64,000 bases of DNA from Zizania palustris (lineage: Eukaryota; Streptophyta; Magnoliopsida; Poales; Poaceae): positions 43,027,712 to 43,091,711 of the forward strand of contig JAAALK010000286.1 of the NCBI GenBank assembly GCA_019279435.1, in the 5' to 3' direction. Below the pieces are notes generated by a model. That model was not told the DNA's origin. It ran no database searches and worked only from the letters and a program-made list of their open reading frames with translations. Position numbers and translations under genes: made by a program. Position 1 is the stretch's first letter. Each line of letters opens with the position of its first letter. Positions 33,610-45,300 of this stretch are shown here, in pieces.

Positions 33610-36021
33610 GATAAGAAAATCTTGATCGCTCAGTGCTGGGGTGAGTGAAAACATGATGAGCCATCTAGCACTGAGTGATACAAGTAGTAGATGTAGTAAA
33701 AATAGACTGTCCACGCACAGGATAATTAGAATGATGCACAATGCGAGGTCTACCTACGTGCTGTGATCCAAATGCATGACAAGGTCTCCTAACCTATCGA
33801 GGCACAAAGCTACTCACATGGGGTTGATCACCATATGGAACATGGTGAACACCTCGAGGAGCAAAACCTCTCCGGGAAGTACGAGGAGCCTTGAAAATAG
33901 GACGTGAGTAACACTCAGACTCATGCACTCATGCATACCTAGATATGGGTAATGCATGTTCTGGAAACTCATTGCCTGAGAGCGTCGCTCATCCTTGATG
34001 CGACGAAAACAGAACCCAACCAAGTGACCCGCCCTCTGACAGTAGGAACAATGAAAAACTCTCCTAGGGCACTCTCATGGGTCATATGAGCAATTCTCAC
34101 AGGCTCCTTGGGCTTATGCTGAGTGGTTTTCTTGGGAGGAATTTTCTTGGAAGGAGGAATGGTTTTCTTTTGAGTTAGGGTGGGATTTTTGGCTGATGGA
34201 GTGTCTAATCGGGCTCTTTCTTTCTCTAAGGTAGTGGGTGAGGTAAAAACAGTTTTGTTCTTATTGTCTGAAGGAATCCTCTCAAAACCCAATCCCATAG
34301 CTAACCCTGCCCTTTCCCTCAGTGCATTTGTTAACCACAGAAAGAAGGTATTCATTTTCAGTCATGAGGTTTTCAGCTTGCTCTCTAATAGTGCCTAGCT
34401 AGTCCTTATGGGTTATGCAAGTTTCACACACAGGTTGCACATCCTTAGAACTACCGGCCCTCTCCAATCTAACCTCTAAATCATGGACATGCTTATCACG
34501 TAAATCAATGCTCTCATGTAATAAAGAAAAATTCATGCATTCATTTATATCATGAGGACTAGAATCAACCATCAAAAGCTGCTTCTGTGCAGTCTCAATC
34601 TCAGAAAGAGTTTGAGCATGCACAGAACGCAACTGAGCAAGCTCACCCATGACAATAGTGCAAGATTCACATTCAGCATCATTAATCCTAGACTTAAGCA
34701 TGGCATAATCAGTAGAAATAGATTCTAGCATAAGTCTAAGGTCTTTTCTATCTCTAGCGGCTTGCACAAGAAACCTATCCTAACCAAGAACTACTTCATT
34801 CAGTTCATCTAATTTAATTGAAAGCTGGTCATAGGATAATGGTACCTCAGATGAGTCAAGCTCATCGCCGCTATGATCGCTGTCGGCAATGAAGCAAAGG
34901 CCAGTGAAATCTTGTCCCTTCTTGTCCTCCTTCCTTGGGGACTCCTCTTCCTCATTAGAGCTCAACTCCTCAGTTGAGGAAGTGTCGATGTCGCTGAGAG
35001 CAGCAACAAACGCTTTGGAAGTAGCTTTGGCTACCCTCTTAGCCACCTTGCCGCGCTTTCCCTTCACAAAGGGTTTCCTCTCCTTTTTGTGGTATTTGGG
35101 GCGCTCACTCTCATCTCTCTTCTTGAGTTTAGGACAGTTGGACTTGATGTGATAAGTGTCGCCACACTCAAAACAACCACTAAAGCCGCTTCTCCTTTAA
35201 TCTCATCTCTCATGATGAAAACGGGTGAACCTTCTAGCAATGAGAGCAAGCTCTTCATCATCCAGAGTATCCACCTGCTCCTTAGTGACGGAGACCAGGG
35301 AGGACAAAGCAAAACCTCCTGCAAGAACACAAGTACCAGATGTGCTTGGTTCTGCAGTGGTGTCATGGCTAGTGCTAGAAACTAGTGCCAATGGTTGTGG
35401 CAAAGAGTTTCTACGCACTGCAAGAGATGCCTTGGCAATCTCTATGGACTTCAGCTTGCTGAAGAGCTCATCACAGGTCAACGTATCATAACCTACAGAC
35501 TTCTCAATGCTAGATATCTTTACTTCCCATATGCTATGATCAAGATCATAGAGAAGCTTGATAGCCCTATCATGATCATTGTAAGCAAGCGTCCCGTTGG
35601 ACCACAAGTTACTCACTATCGCATCAAAGCGAGGAAACATGGCATCTAAAGATTCACCAGGCGCCTGCACAAACATCTAATACTGTTGATTGTACGTGCT
35701 TTAGTGCCTAGCCTTAATCTGAGTATAGCCCTCATGAAAAATAGTGAGTGTATGTAGTCCAAATCTTCCTAGCTGTCCTAAGGTACTGCACCCTATCAAA
35801 CTCACTCCGACTCAAACCAATGAACAATATATTTCTAGCCTTGGAGTTAGCATTATACTGATCCTTTCTATTTGAGAGGTGCGAGTTTCAGGGATGGAGT
35901 ATTGTGAGTCCACAATCTCCCAAATTGCATTTCCTTGGCTTAGCAAGTAAGCCTCCATGCGCACCTTCCAGTATGCAAAGTCTGTCCCATCGAACAGAGG
36001 TATTTTACTAACTCTGTCCAT
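33610..36021 (-). pseudogene. Copia B gag, broken
   Basis: Starts at 36021 with MDRVSKIPLFDGTDFAYWKV. It is frameshifted near 35870 (SQIERISIML instead of SQ.EKDQYNAN). A TAG at 35677-35679 replaces the CAG found in A. It continues with QAPGESLDAMFPRFDAIV, the Ser/Glu/Lys tract (35067-34780), the coiled coil (34767-34399) and a zinc knuckle whose first Cys is kept (HCSYC on the minus strand near 34055). A frame change in the knuckle region and a deletion near 34310 complete the damage. Together with the gag of C it forms the arms of a long inverted repeat. Confidence 0.8.
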
Positions 36022-36058
36022 ATCGCCAACAGATCACAAAACCAGTTAAGGTCAACTG

Positions 36059-36062
36059 GTGA
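36059..36062. other. Deletion junction with GTGA microhomology, Copia B / Copia C
   Basis: Copia B leader (AACTGGTGATCTTAAC in A) and Copia C LTR (GCAGTGAAATACCTC in its right LTR) are fused as AACTGGTGAAATACCTC. GTGA is common to both. The join removes the primer site and start of the 5' LTR of B and most of the 5' LTR of C. Confidence 0.75.
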
Positions 36063-36205
36063 AATACCTCTGAACCTGAACTTCGAAGGGTGTGTTCGAA
36101 GCCTGTTCCACAGAAGACAAAACTAAAACAGAAGGTTATTTTTAGCCTGAAATTTTTAAAGCTCCCATTCATCCCACCTCTGCTCACTGTTTCCGGTCCA
36201 ACAAT

Positions 36206-36217
36206 TGGTATCAGAGC
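36206..36217 (+). other. Primer binding site of Copia C
   Basis: TGGTATCAGAGC two bases after the LTR end CCAACA. It is complementary to initiator methionine tRNA. Confidence 0.85.
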
Positions 36218-36267
36218 AGGTTAAGATCACCAGTTGACCTTAACCGGTTTTGTGATCTATTGGCGAC

Positions 36268-37652
36268 ATGGATAGAATTAGTAAAATACCTCTGTTCGAT
36301 GGGACGGACTTTGCATACTGGAAGATGCGCATGGAGGCTTACTTGCTAAGCCAAGTAAATGCAATTTGGGAGATTGTGGACTTACAATACTCCATCCCTG
36401 AAACTCGCACCTCTCAAATAGAGAAGGATCAGTATAATGCCAACTCCAAGGCTAGAAATATATTGTTCATTGGTTTGAGTAGAAGTGAGTTTGATAGGGT
36501 GCAGCACCTTAAGACAGCTAGGGAGATTTGGACTATCCTCACAATTTTTCATGAGGGCTTTACACAAATTATGGCCAAGCGCCAAAACACATACAATCAA
36601 TAGTATCAACTGTTTGTGCAGGCACCGGGTGAATCTATAGATGCCATGTTTTCTCAATTTGATGCGATAGTGAGTAACTTGTGGCCAACGAGACGCTTGC
36701 TTACAATGATCATGATAGGGCTATCAAGCTTCTCTATGCTCTTGATCGTAGCATATGGGAAGTGAAGATATCCAACATTGAGGAGTCTGTAGGTTATAAT
36801 ACATTGACCTGTGATTAGCTCTTCAGCAAGCTGAAGTCCACAGAGATTGCCTAGGCATCTCTTGCAGTGCACATAAACTCTTTGCCACAGCCATTGGCAC
36901 TAGTTTCTAGCACTAGCCGTGGCACCACTGCAGAACCAAGCACATCTGGTACTTGTGTTCTTGCAGGAGGTTTTGCTTTGTCCTCCCTGGTCTCCGTCAC
37001 TAAGGAGCAGGTGGATACTCTTGATGATGAAGAGCTTGATCTCATTGCTAGAAGGTTCACCCGTTTTCATCATGAGAGACGAGATCAAAGGAAAAGCAGC
37101 TTTAGTGGTTGTTTTGAGTGTGAAAACACTTCTCACATCAAGGCCAACTGTCCTAAACTCAAGAAGAGAGATGAGAGTGATCGCCCCAAATACCACAAAA
37201 AGGAGAGGAAACCCTTTGTGAAGGGCAAGCGCGACAAGGTGGCTAAGAGGGTAGCCAAAGCCGCTTCCAGAGCCTTTGTTGCTGCTCTCAGCGACATCAA
37301 CACTTCCTCAACTGAGGAGTCGAGCTCTGATGAGGAGGAGGAGTCTCCAATGAAGGAGGAGAAGAAGGACAAGAAGGGACAAGATTTCACTAGCCTTTGT
37401 TTCATGGCCGACAGCGATCACAGCGGCGATGAGCTTGACTCATTTGAGGTACCACTATCCTATGACCAGCTTTCAATTAAATTAGATGAACAGAATGAAG
37501 TAGTTATTGGTGAGGATAGATTACTCGTGCAAGCCGCTAGAGATAGAAAAGACCTTAGACTTAGGCTAGAATCTATTTCTAGTGATTATGCCATGCTTAA
37601 GTCTAGAGTTAATAATGCTGAATGTGAATCTTGCACTGTTGTCATGGGTGAG
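36268..37652 (+). pseudogene. Copia C gag, truncated
   Basis: Begins MDRISKIPLFDGTDFAYWKM, with the same capsid motifs as A and B. A TAG at 36601-36603 stands at the position of the A stop. A second region near 36690 is frameshifted, and TAG codons at about 36819 and 36852 precede a long open stretch from 36867. That stretch has SLPQPLALVSSTSRGTTAEP, a CCHC knuckle CFECENTSHIKANC with all four ligands, the basic KGKRDKVAKRVAKAASRAF, an acidic Ser/Glu tract and the start of the coiled coil. It ends abruptly at VVMGE where the foreign LTR starts. About 1.1 kb of gag C-terminus present in A is missing. Confidence 0.82.
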
Positions 37653-39333
37653 TGTAACACCCCAAATTTTCAGAGAAATAAAAATTTTATTATATTATAT
37701 TTTTCTGGAAATGATTAATTTTGAAATACCTTTAATGCCCTTTTATGCTTAAATGAACTAGAACCTAGATGAAATATCCAAAACATAGGCTAGAAAATTT
37801 TGTATATGATCCCAAGGCCAAAATATATTTTTGAGAATTTTTACAAATTTTTATCACTCATGGAAGCAACCCAAATATTTTAAACTAATTTCAGCAATTA
37901 TTTTTATTTAGAAAAGAAATTAAATAGTAATGGGCCTCCCCCCATTCTCCCCCAACCAGCCGGCCCAGCCCACTCCCTCCCCGCGCCTCGTACTGACAGA
38001 TGGGTCCTGCTTGTTAGCGATCCCATCCCTCCACGCGCTCGCATAGGACAGCGTGACCCCACCTGTCGGCACCATCTCTCCCGCACGCCCTGGCCCGCCC
38101 GTCAGCCGCCTTGCCCGCGCGCCCGCGCTCGCTGACCGCCATGCCCTGCCTGTCGGACCCGTCATCCACCTCGTGCTCCCCCCTAACTCCACCGGACGAT
38201 GACTTCGCCTCGGATCTGCCCCCGTCGGCCCTCTCCCCTTCAATTGTCGCCGGTTTAATGCACCCCGAGGTCCGCCAACCATTTAATCGCGTTAAGGGGA
38301 GCATTTATGCCTCGGGATCGCAGCACCCGTGCATGGCGAGACCTCGCCGGCGAGTGAATGCCCTCTCCTCGGCTTTCCATGCATGTGTCCCCCTCTGACC
38401 GACATCGACGCCTCTATTTAAGCCCCTAGCCTCCACCGCGTCTGGCCCACACGCCCTATTGCGTTGAGAACGAACCAGAGCGTCCCGCTTCGACTTTTAG
38501 CACCACACCGCCTCCCTCGCTCCAGCCACCGCTCGCCGCCACCGGAGTCCCCCTCCGTCCTCGATGACCACACCGTCGTGACCGTAGTGACCTCCTCGAT
38601 CGCGGCCACCCCTCCGTCGCCACTGAAGATCACTGGAACCGCCTCGCCGACGAGGGACTCGAACACCTCCACCATCTACACTCGTCGTCGGCTGCACCCC
38701 GTCGATATCGGACCACCATAGCGGTACCTTCATGTTCCCCTCAACGCCCTCTTTCCATTTCTAGGTGTAGCTAGGGCCGCCTTCGCTTGCCGTGGCCTCT
38801 GGCCCGCTCGCCGTCGCCGGAGAAGACGACCGACATGGGTAGAGTACCCGTGCCGTGTCGGATTCGATCGCGACCATGCGATCTAGATCTAACGGTGGAG
38901 GTTAAACCATTCACGCGGTTTGACCAGATCCGTTAGATCTCGGCGAAGCATTACGTTCTAATCTCAACCGTCCATTTTCATTTAAAACCCCACGCCTTGC
39001 CCGTCGCCGCCCGATCGCGATCCAATGACGATCTGCGATTCGGCGCACGCGCACAGTGCACGGGTTCACAGTGGGTTCGGCTCACCGTGGACCAGCGATT
39101 GTTTTTGGTTTAATTTAAATTCTAGAAATGGTTTTAAACTTCTAAAATTCATATCTTGCTCATTTTAACTCCAAAATTAACCATTTCAATTCCAAAAAAT
39201 TCATAATTTTATTCTCTACATGTTTGTACAATATAAACAGTGGGTTTATTTTGAGTATTTTATGTTTATTTAATAAAGTATTCAAATGCACTTTAGGACA
39301 AACTCAAAATTTGTTCATTTCAACTTTAGGAAA
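37653..39333 (+). mobile_element. Truncated large Gypsy LTR (5' part) inserted in the Copia C gag
   Basis: Starts with the LTR terminus TGTAACACCCC. Inside it shares segments such as ATTCATATCTTGCTCATTTT with the minus strand of the solo LTR at 42785-46065, so it is the first 1.7 kb of the same LTR type. The right end is cut where Copia sequence resumes at CTTATCATGTGCAGGC. Insertion and a later deletion together removed the gag end. A GC-rich part (37930-38850) gives shadow ORFs on both strands. Confidence 0.7.
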
Positions 39334-40351
39334 ATTTATCTTATCATGTGCAGGCGGCTGACCGAGGCTTAGAGGGCATGTGGATCATGGACTCCGATTG
39401 CTCGCGCCATATGACCGGAGATGCATCATGGTTCTCTAGCCTCAACACAACCAAGAAAAAGGAACATATCACCTTTGGCAACAATAGGAGTAGAGTGAAA
39501 GGTAAAGGTGTGGTAAGAATCAACTCAAATTTCACTCTCAAAGATGTTGCTTTGGTTGAAAATTTGGGATACAATTTGCTTTCTATATCTCAATTGCTTG
39601 ATGAGGGCTTCGAAGTGCTATTCCATCACGATACTTCGCAAGTACTCAATTCTGATGGCTTTGTGGTTTGTAATATATTTAGAGTTGGGAGAGTTTTTGG
39701 AGCTGATTTTTCTGAGTCATCTCGTTCTTCTCATTGTCTTGTTGCACATTCGACTTCTGAGTTGTGGAAGTGACATAGGAGACTAGGGCATATGAGCTTT
39801 GAGTTACTTGCTCGTCTGAGTGCCCTAGGTTTGATCTAAGGATTGCCCAAGCTCAAGTTTGAGAAGAATTTAGTTTGCACTCCATGTCGACATGGAAAAA
39901 TGATTGCCGCTTTGCACTCGCCAGTCACCCTGGTGATGACTGAGCAACCCGGAGAACTTCTCCACATGGACACTGTAGGTCTTTCTCGGGTTAGTTCTTT
40001 AGGCGGCAAGTGGTATGTGTTAGTCATTGTCGACAATTTCTCTCGCTACTCTTGGGCCTTCTTTCTTGCCAGCAAGGATGAAGTGTTTTCACACTTTCAG
40101 AGCTTGGCTTTGCGACTTTTCACTGAACTCCCTGGTGCATTAAAATTCATTCGAAGTGATAATGGCACTGAGTTCAAGAATAGTCTCTTTGTTGATTTTT
40201 GCATGGAGCATGGCATAGAACAACAATTCTCTGCTCCACGGGTTCCTCAACAGAACGGTGTTGTTGAGAGAAAGAACCGCACTTTGGTTGAGATGGCTAG
40301 GACGATGCTCGATGAGCACAGGACTCCTAGGAAATTATGGGCTGAGGCCAT
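39334..40351 (+). pseudogene. Copia C protease and integrase core, broken
   Basis: Protease frame 39348-39773 reads WIMDSDCSRHMTGDASWF: the Gly of the active-site DSG is Asp. TGA (39771-39773) replaces the Trp codon in WKWHRRLGHMSFE. A TAA at about 39837 breaks LIQGLPK. The frame is then open from 39843 with HMDTVGLSRVSSLGGKWYVL, FIRSDNGTEFKN and PQQNGVVERKNRT, so all three acidic catalytic sites are present. It is cut after LWAEA by the solo LTR. Confidence 0.82.
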
Positions 40352-40847
40352 TGTTGGGGGAAATTACTCCATTTCCAAGACTTAAAGATTAACCCTTCAA
40401 AGGTTGATGAGGATTTCGAAGCTGGCGGACTATTGTTCGAAGCATGCGTCGCCACGACCGGAGGGTGCTACGGTACGAAGCCCTGGAGAACCCTCCGAAG
40501 GGAGGATGGAGGCCTCGAAGCCGGAGGACATGATTGATTGGATGTCTAGCTTATCCATCTACCTTGCAGTACTTCACCGTGTATAACCTTGTTTATAATA
40601 CCGAGTAGTTTCCACTATGTCGGTTGTAATTTAGAGGTAAATAGGTCTTTTCCTTACGCTTTTTTCCCTATAAATACCCCCCATTGTACCTTGTAAAGGG
40701 GGGCCAGAACAAGTTGTTCATCTACACTTATTCGGACCACTTGAGCTATTATCCATTTCGGAGGCTCAAAGTAGTCCTATAACACAAACTTCCTGTTTGT
40801 CCGTTCTTGACTTCAGAGAACCTGTTGGTGTAACATTTGCGCCAACA
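40352..40847 (+). mobile_element. Solo LTR (496 bp) in the Copia C integrase
   Basis: TGTTGGGGGAAATTACTCC...TTTGCGCCAACA, with TGTTGG/CCAACA ends and an exact 5-bp GCCAT duplication (40347-40351 and 40848-40852). TATAAATA at 40679-40686 is a candidate promoter. No internal region, so it arose by LTR-LTR recombination. It belongs to a family different from the others here. Confidence 0.85.
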
Positions 40848-42236
40848 GCCATGAACACTACATGTACATCTCAAACCAAATCTTTTTGCGCTTAATTTTG
40901 AACTTAACATCTTATGAGCTGTGTTTTGGGAGACAACCCAAAGTTACTCATCTTCGAGTTTTTGGTTGTCGATGCTTTATCCTAAAACGTGGAAATTTGG
41001 ACAAATTTGAGTCGCGTTCTTCTGACGGGATCTTTTTGGGTTACACTACACATGGTCATTCTTATTGTGTTTACAATTTGGAAACTAACACTGTCATCGA
41101 GTCATGTGATGTGACTTTTGATGAATCAACCCCCTCTGTTAGTTCTACTTTTGAACAGACGAATGAACATGACATAGAGCAGACCATCTTTGAAGATGAA
41201 GATCTCGGAGATTTCGAGGATGAACCCCTACTACCCTCGTCATCAATCCCCGAAGCCGACCCCGCTTCGACCACTTAGGCCCAAGGCCCTGAAGAAACTA
41301 CCTTGACATCGCTCATCTTGGACCACACCAACGCACAAGTTGAGGGGGAGACTGCATCCCGCCGCGAGGCTCCACACCATGTTCAAAGGATGCACCCTCC
41401 CGAGCAGATCATTGCAAAGCAAACAAGGTACATTCGTCCACCAGACGAAGTATACTATGGACCTGCTCAAGAAGTTCAACATGGCTGATGCGAAGCCCCT
41501 CGCTACTCTGATGGCTACTTCGATAGTATTGGATCCCGACGAGGATGGAGAAGCCGTGGATCAGAAGGAGTTTCGGAGCATGATCGGCTCACTCCTCTAC
41601 TTGACGGCTATGAGGCCAGACATACAATTCGCAGTGTGTTTGTGCACTCGTTTTCAGGCTTCGCCCCGAGCTTCGCACCGCCAAGTGGTAAAGCACATTC
41701 TAAGGTATCTCAAGCATACCCTCGAATTTGGCATTTGGTATTCAGCGTCTTCTTCTTTGTGTCTTCGAGGTTATTCCGATACGGATTTTGCTGGGTGTAG
41801 GATTGATAGGAAAAGTACCTCCGGTACATGTCATTTTCTGGGTACTTCGCTAGTTTGCTGGTCTTCCCGCAAACAGTCTAGTGTTGCACAATCAATGGCT
41901 GAGGCCGAATATGTTGCTGCAGCTAGCTGTTGCTCTTAGATTTTGTGGATGGTTTCCACTTTGTGGGATTTTGGGTTAGATTATAAGAGTGTTCCACTTT
42001 TGTATGATAACACTTGTGCTATTTGTATTGCAAACAACCCGGTTCAGCATTCTAGAACCAAACACATTGATGTATGGTATCATTTTCTTAGAGATCATAA
42101 TGAGAAGGGTGATATTGAACTTCAATATGTTGATACCAAACACTAGCTAGCCGATATTTTCACAAAATCCCTCGATGCTTCAAGTTTCGCCTACTTGTGT
42201 GGGGAACTTTTTATTGTGCAAAGGGAAAGATTTGCC
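40848..42236 (+). pseudogene. Copia C integrase C-terminus and RNase H, RT core deleted
   Basis: Reads YISNQIFLRLILNLTSYELC, then FGRQPKVTHLRVFGCRCFIL and the acidic linker. TAG occurs at about 41276. At about 41416 the sequence jumps from HVQRMHPPEQII directly to KQGTFVHQTKYTMDLLKKF, deleting the RT fingers and palm including YVDD. RNase H then follows (TDFAGCRIDRKSTSGTCHFL), with TAG at 41937-41939 and 42144-42146, both at positions of CAG in A. The end is truncated after DASSFAYLCGEL. Confidence 0.83.
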
Positions 42237-42386
42237 GAAGTGGCTTTTACTCTTTTAAAAAAGGGGGAAGGAAAATTCTTTTGTCAAGTGACATGATTAG
42301 GCTCGTTTCTGAGTTTTTATGGTCACTTGTGTGCTGAAATTTTTCAAATTTTCTTCGACTTGAATTTGGTTGTCAATGAACTCATC

Positions 42387-42397
42387 AAGGGGGAGAT
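42387..42397 (+). other. Polypurine tract of Copia C
   Basis: AAGGGGGAGAT directly 5' of the LTR start TGAGAAACC. Confidence 0.8.
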
Positions 42398-45300
42398 TGA
42401 GAAACCAAGGGTTGGTTTCAGAGTCTGTGATGAGTGATTGACAGATTTTATCCTCTGGTTTCGAAGAGGTCCCTCCGAAGGGGTTCGGAGTTTGTTTCAC
42501 CGAAGGGTTCGGTGGGTCCGTTTGTTGTGGCTGTTGCAGCAGAGTGTGATTGATGGAGGAGTCCAACAGTACACGATGATCTGGTTGTACCGAAGGTTTT
42601 GGTACTTTGGGCGGTACACCGGAGTGTGTGCCAGAGGTTGTTTACTCGGAGAGGTCTTCGGGTTATTGGATATACTTGTTTGTTTCTCTGTGGTGCGCAG
42701 CTGACTTCGGAGGTCACGGACAGTTCGCAGCAAGTGAACCTAGGTCAAGCGAGAGGCTTGATGTCGGGCGAGCAGGGAGCTCGGTGTCGCGCCCCGATTT
42801 AATAAATCAGGTCTTTATTGAAATTCCATAGAAAATCAATAAAACAAGACGTTCATCATGCGACCACGTACAATACGGGCAATCATTCACGGTTCGTAGA
42901 CCGCATTAATACAAAAGTGAATAAAGATGAAGAGAAACTAATAAAATAAGGGTCCTAGATGAACGCCTCCTTCCAGTCTCGCCTTGACTGGGTCGCTACT
43001 CCAGACCTTCATCCTCCTCGTAGTAGACTGGCTCTGATGGTGTAAGTCAACGGGGTGAGTACAGATGTACTCAGCAAGCCACCGAATGCAAATATAATGC
43101 AAGGTAATAACAAGGGAGAAAGTGGCTAGTTTTGCGAAAGCAGCATAATTGTAAAGCTTTAAATGTGAGCAATTTATTTGTACGGAAAAGTAAACATGTG
43201 TGTGTGCATCATCATCTTCTAACTCGAGGGGTACAGTCAGCCCCACCTCGCTCAATAGTCCTTACGTGCCATGAATAACTCGACCATTCAAACAATTGTA
43301 AACTAACTGCGAGTAGTCACACAACCCGCCCTTGACCGTGGGCTCGGCTTTTCGAAAAGATTAAATTACTCTGATCAGAGATGTACCACTGTACCCACAA
43401 GGCACGCACTCATCACCTACACCGAAGTGTAACGAGATGACCCATCACACGGGAACTCGTGCCAAAACCTTCCATATAGTCCTCCCCGACCCAATAGCAC
43501 CATCTTATGGGTTTCATATGGTGTCCCGACGAATCGAAGCCCCACCATACCCCCCCTTGAGCCTCGTCGGTACAAGTCGCCCGCAGGCTAGCCCCTTGCC
43601 CCCTCCTCTATGGTGCATCGAGCCGGAGCATTCCATACTTGTTAGGACTTACCCATTAGACTTGTGGTTGGTACGGAAGTGCTTTGCAACAGATCCCGCA
43701 GACCGGTCCTTATAGTGCCCCGGGTGCGACAAACCAGTGCCCGAGCTTGCACCCGGAACCCACCATACTTATAACTTAGCCAACTCCAACAGAGTCCAGA
43801 GACGAGAATAACAGGGAAATTCATATACAGAATCCAGCTATCTACGACTCATTCTTTTTATCCTATAGCAGTTGTGCCGGTACATTGGGCACTAGCTAAT
43901 ATTTTTATAGTAAAGTGACAAGGAGTTAAGGCTCAATAAGCATGGCTTGGGTTTGCACACAAGGACAGGGATCTAATAAATATACGTGTAAGGCTTGATT
44001 ATTGGACTAATGCAATATTAACCTATGGGTTATAGCGATAACTTATTAAAACATGGGCTCAATTATGATCAACTGTTTCCACAGAGATGGTCGATGACTT
44101 GCCTTGATCAGCAAAGGGGGATGGAGGAACCTCGGGGTAGAACTCCTGCTCCTCGACAAACTCGTAGTCTTCTCGATACGGAAAAATAAATAATACATTC
44201 AATAAACAGATAAAATCCACCAAATAAAGGAACATACATAGTTGTGGATGTTTTTATGTGAAGTAATATTTTAATATTCTAAAGTTTGGTATAAAACAGT
44301 AAAACTTAACTTTTTAGGATTTTTCCTAATTTATTTTGTTGAATTAATAATTTATCCCTAAGGGGTTTTTATTCATTTATTTATTAAGAATATTTTGGGT
44401 AACAGTAACATACTGTTTTTATGGCATTAATGTGTAGAGAATAATTTACTGAATTTAACAAAATTTGAATGGTGAAATTTGGAGTTAAAATGAGCAAGAT
44501 ATGAATTTTTAAAGTTTAAACTATTTTCTGAATTTTATTTAAAACCAGAAAACAGTCTCTGGTCTACGGTGAACCAGGTTCACCGTGAACCCGTGACTGT
44601 GCGCGTGGACCCGAGCGACCTGGACCGTTGGATCTGGATCCAGCGGCCAGATGCGAGGCGGGACCCTTTAAATTAAATCCTAGCGAACGGGTATGACGTG
44701 GACGAACGAGATTAAGTCAACATTTTTAAGTTGGAACCGACGGCCGAGATCGCGTGGTACCGCTTTGACCAGATCCGAGGGCCTGGATTAGATCCCGAAG
44801 GGATTTAATCTTAGCCCTCCGATCTTGATCGGACGGCCAGGAACCCGTCCGGCACGGCACGACGCAAGGGGGTGCGTACCCCCCTTCGTCTCCGGCGACG
44901 GCGGGCTCGGGTGCGGCCACGGCAGCGACGGCGAGGGCCTAGGGGCCTAGCTCATGGCGAAAATGGAAAGAGGGGAGGATGGTGATCACGATGATACCTC
45001 CGGCGGCGACGGAGGGCGACGGACGGCGGTCGGCGGCGAGGGTAGACGAAGCAGGGCGTTCGGGTGGTCGACGGCGACGGCGATCCGGCGGCGTCCACGG
45101 CCAACGGAGTGGATGCCGAGGTAGGGAGGGCTCTGGCGATCACGATGGTGGCGGCGGCTAGGGCGGCGGGGGTCCGAGGCGGCGGTGATCGCTCGCCGGA
45201 GGCGGAGCAGAGGGGAGGAGCCTAAAATCGAGAGGGAGCGCGTGGGAGTGCTCTAGCTCGGGTTTAGGCGGTGTGGCTGAGGGCGGTGGCCGAAGGGGAT

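Noticed and set aside
38111..38721. GC-rich ORFs of 85-95 codons on both strands that resemble a small gene
   Set aside because: Inside the truncated TGTAACACCCC-type LTR; no conserved motif and both strands equally open.
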